From Candidatus Faecousia faecavium (GTDB lineage Bacteria > Bacillota > Clostridia > Oscillospirales > Oscillospiraceae): a stretch of DNA of 64,000 nucleotides. Of the stretch, positions 43,589 to 51,826 are shown one piece after another. Both the position numbers and the translations under genes were made by a program. The stretch covers positions 1-64,000 of the forward strand of contig DVGO01000070.1 in assembly GCA_018712645.1 (NCBI GenBank), read 5' to 3'. Below the pieces are notes generated by a model that was given only the letters and a program-made list of their open reading frames with translations, searched no databases and was not told the origin of the DNA. Numbering within the stretch: position 1 is the stretch's first letter; every line of letters starts with the position of its first letter.

Positions 43589-43670
43589 GGGGACGGTCTG
43601 GCGGTTGGTTTTTCAGGATTACCGGCTTATTGCGGCAATATGCATTTTCGTCCCCGAAAGGGGACGTTTT
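43589..43670 (+). terminator. Riboswitch expression platform (terminator and antiterminator)
   Basis: CGTCCCC (43649-43655), loop GAAA, GGGGACG (43660-43666) and TTTT form a terminator ending seven bases before the first start codon. An identical GGGGACG at 43589-43595 could pair with the same CGTCCCC, giving a mutually exclusive antiterminator. Confidence 0.75.
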
Positions 43671-43676
43671 CTGTTT

Positions 43677-44546
43677 ATGCGCTATGATGCCTTTTCCAAA
43701 TGCCACCCTCTGACCAATTTCCTGTTTTTCCTGGGGGCAATCGGCTTTTGCGTGGTGATTCAACACCCCATGTATCTTGCAGCCGGAGCGGTGGGGGCCG
43801 GAGGGTATTACCTGCTGCTCAAAGGAAGGGACGGATGGAAGCGGATTGCCGGATTGGTTCCGGTATTTGTGGTGATTGCCGGGTTGAACCCGCTGCTGAA
43901 CACCTATGGTGAGCGCCTGCTGTTTACAATGTTTGGCAGACCCTATACCCTGGAAGCGCTGTACTATGGCATGGCGGTGGCGGGGATGTTTGTGGTGATG
44001 ATTCTGTGGTTCAGCTGCTATAGCGTAGTGCTGACCAGTGATAAGTTTGTGTGCCTGTTTGGCAGCCTGATTCCGGCGCTGTCGCTGCTGCTGGTGATGG
44101 TGCTGCGGATGATTCCCAGCTTGGCTCGTAAGGGCAAGCAGATTGCCGATGCCCGTACTTGTATCGGCAAAGGGGTCATCGGTGCCAATTCTGCCAAAGA
44201 GAAGATTACAGGCGGCATGCAGGTGCTGTCCGCCCTGACGGACTGGGCGCTGGAGGGAAGCATCATCACCGCCGATGCCATGCGCTCCCGGGGATACGGC
44301 ACTGCAAAGCGCACCAGCTTCCGGATTTACCGCATGACGGCCCGGGACTGGGTGCTGATCGGCGCCATGGGGGTGCTGGCCGCAGGTGTGCTGCTGGCGG
44401 GAGGCACCGGAGCTACCTTTACCCCGCAACTGTGGATTGCCCCGCCTACCTGGGGGCTGGCTGCTTATGGGGTATTTTTGCTGATTCCTACGCTATTTTA
44501 CTTGCAGGAGGCTGTCCAATGGCACATTTCCATATCCGGGATCTGA
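43677..44546 (+). CDS. ECF transporter transmembrane (T) component
   Basis: A 289-residue membrane protein of the CbiQ/EcfT family, with about five hydrophobic segments and the coupling-helix motif ADAMRSRGYGTAKR near residue 200 that docks on the ATPases. It starts directly after the riboswitch terminator; the ribosome site is poor and overlaps the terminator arm GGGGACG, so translation too may respond to cobalamin. It overlaps the ATPase gene by 28 bases. Confidence 0.88.
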   Translation: MRYDAFSKCHPLTNFLFFLGAIGFCVVIQHPMYLAAGAVGAGGYYLLLKGRDGWKRIAGLVPVFVVIAGLNPLLNTYGERLLFTMFGRPYTLEALYYGMAVAGMFVVMILWFSCYSVVLTSDKFVCLFGSLIPALSLLLVMVLRMIPSLARKGKQIADARTCIGKGVIGANSAKEKITGGMQVLSALTDWALEGSIITADAMRSRGYGTAKRTSFRIYRMTARDWVLIGAMGVLAAGVLLAGGTGATFTPQLWIAPPTWGLAAYGVFLLIPTLFYLQEAVQWHISISGI

Positions 44547-46177
44547 CCTTTTCCTATCCCGGCGCCAAGCGCCCTACTTTGAGCGGCGTGAATCTGACCA
44601 TTGAAAAAGGGGAATACGTGGTTCTCTGCGGCAAAAGCGGCAGCGGGAAGACCAGCCTGCTGCGGCACCTGAAATCCGTACTGACTCCTTACGGAAACCG
44701 AAGCGGGCAGGTGATCTTTGACGGTACACCGTTGCAGCAGGTGAGCCAGTACGACCAGTCCCGGAAAATCGGCTTCGTGATGCAAAATCCCGACGAGCAG
44801 CTGGTCACGGACAAAGTCTGGCATGAACTGGCCTTCGGCCTGGAAAACCTGGGGGTGCACCAGAATACCATCCGGCTGCGGGTGGCGGAGATGGCCAGCT
44901 ATTTTGGCTTGCAGGACTGGTTTGACCGGGAGGTTGCTACCTTGTCCGGCGGCCAGAAACAGCTGCTGAATCTGGCCTCCATTATGGCCATGCAGCCCCA
45001 GGTATTGATTCTGGACGAGCCTACCAGCCAGCTGGACCCCATTGCCGCTTCGGATTTCCTCAATACCGTGCGGAAAATCAATATTGAACTGGGTACTACC
45101 ATCATTATCACCGAGCATCGCCTGGAGGATATCTACCACAGCGCCGACCGGGTGGTGGTGATGGAAGAAGGAAGAGTCATTGCCAGCGACGGACCCCGTC
45201 AGGTGGGAAGCCTTCTGTGGCAGCAGGATTCTGCCATGTTTGCCGCCCTGCCCACCCCCACCCGGGTGTTTTACCAGTCCGGGGCGGAAGGACAGTGCCC
45301 TCTGACGGTGCGCGAAGGCAGAAGCTGGCTGACGAAAACCTTTGAAAACCGGTGCCTCACTGCCCTGGAGCCGGAGATGGAACCGGAAGCCCCCAAAGGC
45401 CGGGAAAATGCCCTGCGGATTCAGGAAGGGTGGTTCCGCTATGAAAAGCAGGGATTGGATATCCTCCGGGGACTGAATCTGGAAGTGCCTCAAGGCTGTA
45501 TCTTTGCCATTGTGGGCGGAAATGGCGCCGGAAAGTCCACCACCTTAAAAACCATCTGCGGCATCTGCAAGCCCTACCGGGGTAAGGTGGAACTGTTCGG
45601 AAAAACTATCAAAAGCTATGGCGGCGGCCTTTACCGGGGGTGTGTTGCCATGCTGCCCCAGGACCCCAGAAGTCTGTTTGTGGGCAAAACCCTCCGGAAG
45701 GATCTGCGGGAAATGTGCCGGGAGGAAGGCCCGATTCAGGCCGTGGCCGAAACCTGTGAAATTACCCATCTGCTGGATGCCCACCCTTACGACCTCTCCG
45801 GCGGCGAGCAGCAGAGAGCCGCTTTGGCAAAAGTGCTGCTGACCAACCCGAAGCTTCTGCTGCTGGACGAGCCTACCAAGGGCCTGGACAGCTTCTTTAA
45901 AGGAAAATTTGCAGAAATTCTGAAGAAACTGAAAGCCGAAGGCATTACTACCGTGCTGGTATCTCACGATGTGGAGTTCTGTGCCGAGTACGCCGATCTG
46001 GTTGGCATGTTCTTCGACGGACAGATTGTCACCACCGATACTCCCCACCGATTCTTCGGCCAGAACAGCTTCTACACCACCGCCGCCAACCGGATGAGCC
46101 GGTGTGTGTTCCAGAATGCCATTACCGCCGGGGATGTTGCTATGTTGTACCGTAAGAATTTGGAGGAAATCCGGTGA
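44519..46177 (+). CDS. Fused ECF transporter ATPase (A and A' in one chain)
   Basis: A 552-residue protein with two complete ABC domains. Domain 1: CGKSGSGKTS, TLSGGQKQLLNLASI, VLILDEPTSQLD. Domain 2 (from about residue 300): VGGNGAGKSTT, LSGGEQQRAALAKVL, LLLLDEPTKGLD. In most Firmicutes these are two genes; here a single chain supplies both halves, separated by a linker of some 50 residues. CAGGAGG is seven bases before ATG 44519. It energises the T and S components on either side. Confidence 0.92.
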   Translation: MAHFHIRDLTFSYPGAKRPTLSGVNLTIEKGEYVVLCGKSGSGKTSLLRHLKSVLTPYGNRSGQVIFDGTPLQQVSQYDQSRKIGFVMQNPDEQLVTDKVWHELAFGLENLGVHQNTIRLRVAEMASYFGLQDWFDREVATLSGGQKQLLNLASIMAMQPQVLILDEPTSQLDPIAASDFLNTVRKINIELGTTIIITEHRLEDIYHSADRVVVMEEGRVIASDGPRQVGSLLWQQDSAMFAALPTPTRVFYQSGAEGQCPLTVREGRSWLTKTFENRCLTALEPEMEPEAPKGRENALRIQEGWFRYEKQGLDILRGLNLEVPQGCIFAIVGGNGAGKSTTLKTICGICKPYRGKVELFGKTIKSYGGGLYRGCVAMLPQDPRSLFVGKTLRKDLREMCREEGPIQAVAETCEITHLLDAHPYDLSGGEQQRAALAKVLLTNPKLLLLDEPTKGLDSFFKGKFAEILKKLKAEGITTVLVSHDVEFCAEYADLVGMFFDGQIVTTDTPHRFFGQNSFYTTAANRMSRCVFQNAITAGDVAMLYRKNLEEIR

Positions 46178-46878
46178 AAAAGACCACAATTTGCAATCTG
46201 CTGCTTCTGTTTGTGCTGATACCGGGTACCTTATTCCTGGGGACCCAGCTGTCCGGCAGATGGTACTATCTGACCAGCACCATGATGATTGTGGAGGTTA
46301 TGATCCCCTTTTTCCTGGCTTTTGAGACCCGGCGGCCCCAGGCCCGGGAACTGGTGACACTGGCGGTGATGTGCGCCCTGGCGGTTGCATCCCGGGTGGT
46401 GATGCTGATTCCCAATTTCAAGCCCATGACGGCGATTATTATGATTACCGGTATTGCCCTGGGGGCCCAGTCCGGCTTCGTCTGCGGTGCGGTGGGAGCC
46501 TTTGCCAGCAACTTCTTTTTCAGCCAGGGTCCCTGGACACCATGGCAGATGATGGCCTACGGCTTTGCAGGTTTCCTGGCTGGGGGACTGTTTCACAAGC
46601 GCTTTCCTCTGCGCAATCCGGCAGCATTGGCAGTGTGGGGATTTTTCACCATTGTGCTGGTGATTGGTCCGCTGCTGGATAGCTGTACGGTATTCACCGT
46701 CAGCAGCCGGATCACCTGGAAATACGCACTGGCGGTGTTTACCGCAGGCTTTGCCTACAATGTGCAGCACGGTCTTGCCTGCGCGGTGACCTTGCTGCTG
46801 TTTGCAAAACCGCTGCTGGGGAAGCTGGAGCGGCTCAAGACAAAATACGGCATGATGGATGCCAGACAGGGGGAATAA
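46174..46878 (+). CDS. ECF transporter substrate-binding (S) component, probably cobamide or precursor
   Basis: A 234-residue protein with six predicted membrane segments. It has the S-component pattern, including ALAVASRVVMLIPNFKPM and GAVGAFASNFFFSQGPWTPW. The start is GTG 46174, overlapping the ATPase stop, with GGAGG seven bases upstream. Being controlled by a cobalamin riboswitch and followed by cobamide genes, it most likely binds cobamide, cobinamide or a lower-ligand precursor (inference). CbrT-like transporters for cobalamin are the closest known precedent. Confidence 0.8.
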   Translation: MKKTTICNLLLLFVLIPGTLFLGTQLSGRWYYLTSTMMIVEVMIPFFLAFETRRPQARELVTLAVMCALAVASRVVMLIPNFKPMTAIIMITGIALGAQSGFVCGAVGAFASNFFFSQGPWTPWQMMAYGFAGFLAGGLFHKRFPLRNPAALAVWGFFTIVLVIGPLLDSCTVFTVSSRITWKYALAVFTAGFAYNVQHGLACAVTLLLFAKPLLGKLERLKTKYGMMDARQGE

Positions 46879-46879
46879 C

Positions 46880-47623
46880 ATGCAGCGGCAGCGTTTTTAC
46901 CTTTCTACCATCGATTCCCAGGCTGGAACCCTTGCCAGAGCCCATGGCCTGGGGGTGGAAATCGCGGAGTTTTGCACCGCCTGGAATTTAGACGACCATT
47001 TTCCGGAAACGGATGCTGCACTGGAGAAAACCCTTGCGGGCGTCTCCCGCCGGGTGCTCCACGGCCCCTTTAACGAGTTGTTTCCCTGTGCCATCGACCC
47101 GAAGGCCCGGCAGCTGGCGAAAATGCGCTACCAGCAGGCATTGGATATGGCTCAACGCTATGGAGCCGACAAAGTGATTCTTCACGGCGGCTACAATCCT
47201 TGGTTATACTACCCGGTGTGGTATCAGGAGCAGTCCATCGCCTTCTGGAAGGAATTTGACATCCCGGAAGGCATGACGGTGTGCCTGGAAAATGTGCTGG
47301 AACCGGAGCCGGAGATGCTTTTGCAAATTGTCCGGGAGGTGGGTAATCCCCAGTTGGGGCTGTGCCTGGACGTGGGCCATGTCAACGCCTATTCCCAGGT
47401 GCCGGTGATGAAATGGCTGGAAGACTGTGCAGGATTTATCCGGCACTTTCACATACATAACAACTTTGGCGACAAAGACAGTCACCAGAATTTGCAGAAG
47501 GGCACCATCCCCATGAAAGCGCTGCTGGAAAGAATTGCGGTTTTGTGCCCACAAGCAACGGTTACCTTGGAAATTCCGGAAGGGGAACCTTCCGTAGCAT
47601 GGCTAGAAGAACATATTTTTTAG
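46880..47623 (+). CDS. CbiR-like cobamide remodelling enzyme (AP-endonuclease-2 TIM barrel)
   Basis: A 247-residue sugar-phosphate-isomerase/AP-endonuclease-type-2 barrel. Metal-ligand motifs occur in order: VILHGGYNPW, CLENVLEPEPE, LCLDVGHVNAY, HFHIHNNFGDKDSHQ and LEIPEGEPS. Known CbiR proteins of this superfamily hydrolyse the nucleotide loop of cobamides so the lower ligand can be replaced. Its place between the ECF transporter and cobT, under a cobalamin riboswitch, fits that role. AGGGGG precedes ATG 46880. The annotation rests on fold and context, so a different isomerase-like activity is possible. Confidence 0.65.
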   Translation: MQRQRFYLSTIDSQAGTLARAHGLGVEIAEFCTAWNLDDHFPETDAALEKTLAGVSRRVLHGPFNELFPCAIDPKARQLAKMRYQQALDMAQRYGADKVILHGGYNPWLYYPVWYQEQSIAFWKEFDIPEGMTVCLENVLEPEPEMLLQIVREVGNPQLGLCLDVGHVNAYSQVPVMKWLEDCAGFIRHFHIHNNFGDKDSHQNLQKGTIPMKALLERIAVLCPQATVTLEIPEGEPSVAWLEEHIF

Positions 47624-47636
47624 GGAGGAAACGGAT

Positions 47637-48731
47637 ATGGAAACGGAACTGAAGTCCCTGCTGGCAAGCATTACACCTTTGGATGAAGCAGCTATGGAGC
47701 TGGCCCGGAAGCGGCAGGCCCAGCTTGCCAAGCCCCCCGGAAGCCTGGGACGGCTGGAAGATCTGTCTGTTCAGCTGGCGGGCATTACGGGACAGGTACA
47801 TAACCAGGTGGAGAAAAAGCACCTGTTGGTGTTTGCTGCCGATAACGGCGTTGTGGCCGAGGGCGTATCCAGTTCTCCCCAGTCCGTGACCTTGATGCAG
47901 ACCATCAACCTGACCAAAGCCAAAACCGGCGCTGCCACCCTGGCAAAGCATTTTGGCTGCGGCATCACCGTCTGCGATGTGGGCGTCAATGCCAACATCC
48001 GGGAACCGGCGGTGCTGAACCGGAAGATTGCGTATGGCACCCGGAACATGGCGAAAGAACCGGCAATGACCCGGGAGCAGGCATTGCAGGCCATCCTGAC
48101 CGGCGTACACCTGGCCCTGGATACCGACGCCCAGGTCATGGGCGTGGGAGAAATGGGTATCGGCAACACCACCACATCTTCCGCCATCCTGGCAGTACTG
48201 CTGGGGGTAGATGTGGAGAAGGTCACCGGACGGGGCGGCGGCATCACCGACGAGAGCTTCCGGAAAAAGAAGGAAGTGATCCGTCAGGCTATTGCCCTGC
48301 ACAAGCCCAATCCTGATGATGTGGTAGATGTACTGGCAAAGGTGGGCGGCTTCGATGTGGCGGCCATGTGCGGCGCCTTCCTGGGCGGAGCGGCCAGCCA
48401 CCGGCCTATGGTCATTGACGGGTTCATTTCCGCAGTGGCGGCGCTGTGCGCCTGCCGGCTGTGTCCCAATGTCCAGGGGTACCTGATTCCCAGCCATGCC
48501 TCTTTTGAAATCGGCTATAAGCTGGCCATGGAGGCCATGGACTTGCAGCCCATGCTGCTGCTGGGCATGCGGCTGGGAGAGGGCAGCGGCTGCCCCATTG
48601 CCTTCCAGGTGCTGGAAGCTGCCTGCGCCATTATCAACCATATGGCGACCTTCGACCAGGCGGGCATTGACGACAGCTACCTGGATGAAATCCGTCAGGG
48701 AGATAAGTTCACCGTGGAGGCGAAAGTATGA
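47637..48731 (+). CDS. cobT: Nicotinate-nucleotide--dimethylbenzimidazole phosphoribosyltransferase
   Basis: Activates lower-ligand bases to alpha-ribotides, choosing which cobamide is made. The 364 residues show KPPGSLGRLEDLSVQLAG, the active-site segment MGVGEMGIGNTTTS, and RLGEGSGCPIAF with the catalytic glutamate. It follows the CbiR-like gene by 13 bases and overlaps cobU by four. Together they could rebuild the nucleotide loop after removal of a non-preferred base. Confidence 0.95.
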   Translation: METELKSLLASITPLDEAAMELARKRQAQLAKPPGSLGRLEDLSVQLAGITGQVHNQVEKKHLLVFAADNGVVAEGVSSSPQSVTLMQTINLTKAKTGAATLAKHFGCGITVCDVGVNANIREPAVLNRKIAYGTRNMAKEPAMTREQALQAILTGVHLALDTDAQVMGVGEMGIGNTTTSSAILAVLLGVDVEKVTGRGGGITDESFRKKKEVIRQAIALHKPNPDDVVDVLAKVGGFDVAAMCGAFLGGAASHRPMVIDGFISAVAALCACRLCPNVQGYLIPSHASFEIGYKLAMEAMDLQPMLLLGMRLGEGSGCPIAFQVLEAACAIINHMATFDQAGIDDSYLDEIRQGDKFTVEAKV

Positions 48732-49273
48732 CCTTCTTTATCTCTGGCGGCGCAAAAAACGGAAAATCCACCCTGGCCCAGAACCTGGCTGTGGCTCTGG
48801 CGAAGGGCAACACCCACTACTATGTGGCTACCATGATTCCCGTGGACGATGAAGACCGGCTGCGGATTCAGAGGCATATTGAAGATCGGGAAGGATTGGG
48901 CTTTACAACCTTGGAGTGCGGAAGAAATATCCTCTCCTGCCTGGAGCATGCCGACCCCAAGGCCACTTTCCTGCTGGACAGCGTGACGGCGCTGCTGATG
49001 AACGAACTGTTCCGGGAGGACAAGGGTTACCAGATGGATCTGGAAGCCGCCCAGCGCTGCGGCGAAGAGCTGGAAACCTTTGCCAAAACCGTGGGAAGCG
49101 CTGTCTTTGTCAGCGACTATATTGCCTCGGATGCCGGACGCTATGACGAAACCACCGAGCAGTACCGGAAAATTCTGGCGGAAATCGACCGGCGGCTGGC
49201 AGGGGCCTGTGATACCGTGGTAGAGGTGTCGGCAGGCCAGTATATCATCCACAAGGGAGCGTTGCCGCTATGA
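48728..49273 (+). CDS. cobU: Adenosylcobinamide kinase / guanylyltransferase
   Basis: Phosphorylates adenosylcobinamide and transfers GMP to give the GDP-activated corrinoid. The 181-residue protein has the P-loop FISGGAKNGKSTLAQNL at its start and LLDSVTALLMNELF, AVFVSDYIASDAG further on. Overlaps with cobT and cobS (four bases each) couple the nucleotide-loop genes. A second, shorter homologue lies after cobS. Confidence 0.93.
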   Translation: MTFFISGGAKNGKSTLAQNLAVALAKGNTHYYVATMIPVDDEDRLRIQRHIEDREGLGFTTLECGRNILSCLEHADPKATFLLDSVTALLMNELFREDKGYQMDLEAAQRCGEELETFAKTVGSAVFVSDYIASDAGRYDETTEQYRKILAEIDRRLAGACDTVVEVSAGQYIIHKGALPL

Positions 49274-50004
49274 AAGTATATTTTCAGGCATTTGCCATGT
49301 GCCAGAGTATGTTCTGCGCCATTCCCAGTCCCTTCCGGGTGTGGGAAGAAAAGGCCAGAGACAAAATGCTGCTGTTTCTGCCCCTGGTGGGGCTGGAAAT
49401 GGGCCTGATCTGGGGGGCACTGTCCTGGGCGCTGGGGCAGCTGGGACTTCCGCCGCTGGTCATTGCCCTGGCAATCAGCATGTACCCTTACCTCGCTACC
49501 GGTTTTTTGCACCTGGACGGGTTTATGGATGTGACCGATGCGGTAAAATCCTGCCGGGATTTGCAGCGGCGGCGGGAGATCCTGAAGGATTCCCATGTAG
49601 GCTCCTTTGCGGTGATCGCCTGCGCCATGCTGCTGCTGAGCCAGTTTGCCCTTGTGGCGGCGGCAGAGCAGGAAATTGGGCTTCTGGTGCTGCTGCCTAT
49701 GGTCAGCCGGTGCTGCTCGGCCTTGGCGGTGACGGTGCTCAGGCCCATGTCCACCAGCCAGTATGCGTCTCAGCATTTCCCCAAGGGCCATGTGCTGGTG
49801 CTGGGACTGATGCTGTGCGCGGCTCTGGCGGCAGGCTTTTTCATGGATGCCCGGACGGGACTTGCGCTGCTTGGCTGCCTGGCAGGTTACGGTTTGGCGC
49901 TGCGCCGGGGTTACCGGTCTTTGGAAGGTATGAATGGAGACATTGCAGGCTACTCCCTGACCCTGGGAGAACTTTGGGGTCTGGGAGTCTATGCCCTGCT
50001 GTAA
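49270..50004 (+). CDS. cobS: Adenosylcobinamide-GDP ribazoletransferase
   Basis: Membrane enzyme joining the GDP-activated corrinoid with the alpha-ribotide to give cobamide phosphate. The 244 residues carry the motif FLHLDGFMDVTDAV (metal-binding aspartates) near residue 78 and several hydrophobic segments. It follows cobU directly and precedes a CobU-like short gene and cobC. Confidence 0.94.
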   Translation: MKVYFQAFAMCQSMFCAIPSPFRVWEEKARDKMLLFLPLVGLEMGLIWGALSWALGQLGLPPLVIALAISMYPYLATGFLHLDGFMDVTDAVKSCRDLQRRREILKDSHVGSFAVIACAMLLLSQFALVAAAEQEIGLLVLLPMVSRCCSALAVTVLRPMSTSQYASQHFPKGHVLVLGLMLCAALAAGFFMDARTGLALLGCLAGYGLALRRGYRSLEGMNGDIAGYSLTLGELWGLGVYALL

Positions 50005-50014
50005 GGAGAAGATT

Positions 50015-50389
50015 ATGATTTTAATCATCGGCGGTGCGTACCAGGGAAAGCTGGAGTACGCAAAAACCGCGTTTTCTTTGCAAGATTCGGACATTTTCAC
50101 CTGCACCGGAAAAGAAGTGGACTTGTCCAAAAAGTGCGTCTATGCCCTGGAAGAATTCTGCTTTGCCTGCGTCCAGGCAGGAGAAGAACCAGCGGACTTT
50201 TTCCGGCAGCACAGGCAGGAGATTCAGGACAGCATTCTGATCTGCCAGGATATTTTCTGCGGCGTGGTGCCCATGGGTGCGGATGTCCGGGAGTGGCGGC
50301 AGGCCACCGGCCGGCTGTGCCAGTACTTGGCTGGGGAGGTTGACCAGGTGATCCGGATTTTCTGCGGATTGGAGCAAAAGCTGAAATGA
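50015..50389 (+). CDS. Short CobU-like P-loop protein
   Basis: A 124-residue protein that starts MILIIGGAYQGKLEYAKTAF, a P-loop arranged as in CobU, and ends GRLCQYLAGEVDQVIRIFCG, resembling the CobU C-terminus. The middle is shorter than in the 181-residue cobU product nearby, so it may lack part of the guanylyltransferase region. AAGGAGA precedes ATG 50015. It is likely a divergent second CobU-type enzyme, perhaps for another corrinoid, or a regulatory paralogue (inference). Confidence 0.6.
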   Translation: MILIIGGAYQGKLEYAKTAFSLQDSDIFTCTGKEVDLSKKCVYALEEFCFACVQAGEEPADFFRQHRQEIQDSILICQDIFCGVVPMGADVREWRQATGRLCQYLAGEVDQVIRIFCGLEQKLK

Positions 50390-50937
50390 CCATCTATCTC
50401 ATTCGCCATGGGAAAACCCAGGCAAATCTGCAGCACCTGTACTGCGGCAGCACGGACCTGGCCCTGTCTGACCAGGGCCGGGAGGAGCTGAAGCAGCTGC
50501 ACTATGCCTTAGAGAATGTGAAATTCATCACCAGCGGTATGCTGCGCACAGAGCAGACGTTGGAAATTCTCTTCGGTCCGGTGCCCCACACCCAGGAACC
50601 GGGATTTCGGGAAGTGGATTTCGGCGCTTTTGAAATGCAAAGCTACGAGAAGCTGAAAGACGACCCAGCCTATCAGGTCTGGCTTACCGGGGACAATGAA
50701 GCCAATGTCCCACCCCAGGGAGAAAGCGGACTGCAGATGCGCCAGCGGGTGCTGGAAGCCTTTTCCCGGGTAGAAGAAGATACGGTCATTATTGCCCACG
50801 GTGGGGTGATTGCGGCCATTATGGAGCATCTATTCCCGGAGGAGGGAAAAAACCGCTACCAGTGGCAGCCCAAACCCGGCCATGGCTATGCCCTGTCCCA
50901 GGGGCGATATTGGCCCATCCCGGATCAGGGGAAGTAG
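50386..50937 (+). CDS. cobC: Alpha-ribazole phosphatase-type histidine phosphatase
   Basis: Removes the 5' phosphate from alpha-ribazole phosphate or cobamide phosphate. The 183-residue phosphoglycerate-mutase-like protein has the catalytic LIRHGKTQANL near residue 5 and the second histidine in VIIAHGGVIAAIM. The cob context identifies it as CobC rather than another family member. It overlaps the CobU-like gene by four bases and ends the operon; a new promoter begins four bases after its stop. Confidence 0.85.
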   Translation: MTIYLIRHGKTQANLQHLYCGSTDLALSDQGREELKQLHYALENVKFITSGMLRTEQTLEILFGPVPHTQEPGFREVDFGAFEMQSYEKLKDDPAYQVWLTGDNEANVPPQGESGLQMRQRVLEAFSRVEEDTVIIAHGGVIAAIMEHLFPEEGKNRYQWQPKPGHGYALSQGRYWPIPDQGK

Positions 50938-50940
50938 CAC

Positions 50941-50969
50941 TTGCAAAATCCGCCGACTTTGGGTAAAAT
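50941..50969 (+). promoter_or_regulatory. larEBC promoter
   Basis: TTGCAA (50941-50946), 17 bases, TAAAAT (50964-50969), starting immediately after cobC. Confidence 0.75.
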
Positions 50970-50975
50970 GGAGAC

Positions 50976-51073
50976 AATCGGCGCGGCGCAGCGGGATACA
51001 AGTCCTGCAGCGCAATGAGGAATTATGACAGCGCAGAGCCTTGGGGTCTGCGCTGTTTCCTTTGGAGGAACCT
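50976..51073 (+). promoter_or_regulatory. Structured leader with terminator-like hairpin upstream of larE
   Basis: The leader folds into an imperfect hairpin GCGCAGCGGGA (50986-50996) / TCCTGCAGCGC (51003-51013) and a perfect one, ACAGCGCAGA (51028-51037) / TCTGCGCTGT (51047-51056), followed by TTCCTTT. The second resembles a terminator placed between promoter and ribosome site (GGAGG 51064-51068). The pattern is that of an attenuator or small riboswitch; no known class was recognised. Confidence 0.5.
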
Positions 51074-51826
51074 ATGGAATTAACAGCGTATTTTTCTGCC
51101 CATCCGAAAGCCGCCATTGCCTTCTCCGGCGGGGTGGATTCGGCGTATCTGCTGTACGCCGCGGTGCAAAGCGGCGCAGATGTTCGGGCGTATTATGTGA
51201 AAACTCCCTTTCAGCCCCAATTTGAGTATGAAGACGCCAAAAAACTTGCCCAGCAGCAGGGAGTAGAAATGGTGACACTCCCGGTGGATGTGCTGTGCCG
51301 GGAGGAGATTGTCTCCAACCCGGCAAACCGGTGCTATTTCTGCAAACGGGCGCTGTTTTCCCGAATCCTGGAAGCTGCCGCAGAAGATGGTTTTTCCCTG
51401 ATTCTGGACGGTACCAACGCATCCGACGATGATGCAGACCGTCCGGGCATCCAGGCTTTGCGGGAACTGCAGGTGCAGTCGCCCCTGCGGCTGTGCGGCC
51501 TGACCAAGGAAGAAATCCGCCGGCTGTCCAAAGAGGCGGGGCTGTTTACCCACGATAAGCCCGCCTATGCCTGCCTTGCCACCCGGATTCCCACCGGGGA
51601 GCGGATCACCCTGGACAAGCTGGAAAAAACCGAACGGGCAGAAAATTTCCTGGCATCCCTGGGATTCCGGGATTTCCGGGTGCGGCTGGATCATGGCAAG
51701 GCAAGAATCCAGGTACGACCAGAGGATTTGCCACTGATCCTGGAAAATCGGCAGAAGATTCTGGATACCCTGGGAAAGTTCTATGATGGGGTTGTGCTGG
51801 ATTTGGAGGTGCGTCATGCAATCTGA
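51074..51826 (+). CDS. larE: ATP-dependent sacrificial sulfur transferase LarE
   Basis: Supplies sulfur for the nickel-pincer nucleotide by giving up a cysteine's sulfur. The 250-residue PP-loop protein has SGGVDSAYL at residues 18-26, a CYFCK cysteine pair near 87-91 and the candidate sacrificial cysteine at 167 in AYACLATRIPTG. GGAGG five bases upstream sets the start. It overlaps larB by 11 bases. The order larE-larB-larC differs from larB-larC-larE-type operons. Confidence 0.93.
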   Translation: MELTAYFSAHPKAAIAFSGGVDSAYLLYAAVQSGADVRAYYVKTPFQPQFEYEDAKKLAQQQGVEMVTLPVDVLCREEIVSNPANRCYFCKRALFSRILEAAAEDGFSLILDGTNASDDDADRPGIQALRELQVQSPLRLCGLTKEEIRRLSKEAGLFTHDKPAYACLATRIPTGERITLDKLEKTERAENFLASLGFRDFRVRLDHGKARIQVRPEDLPLILENRQKILDTLGKFYDGVVLDLEVRHAI

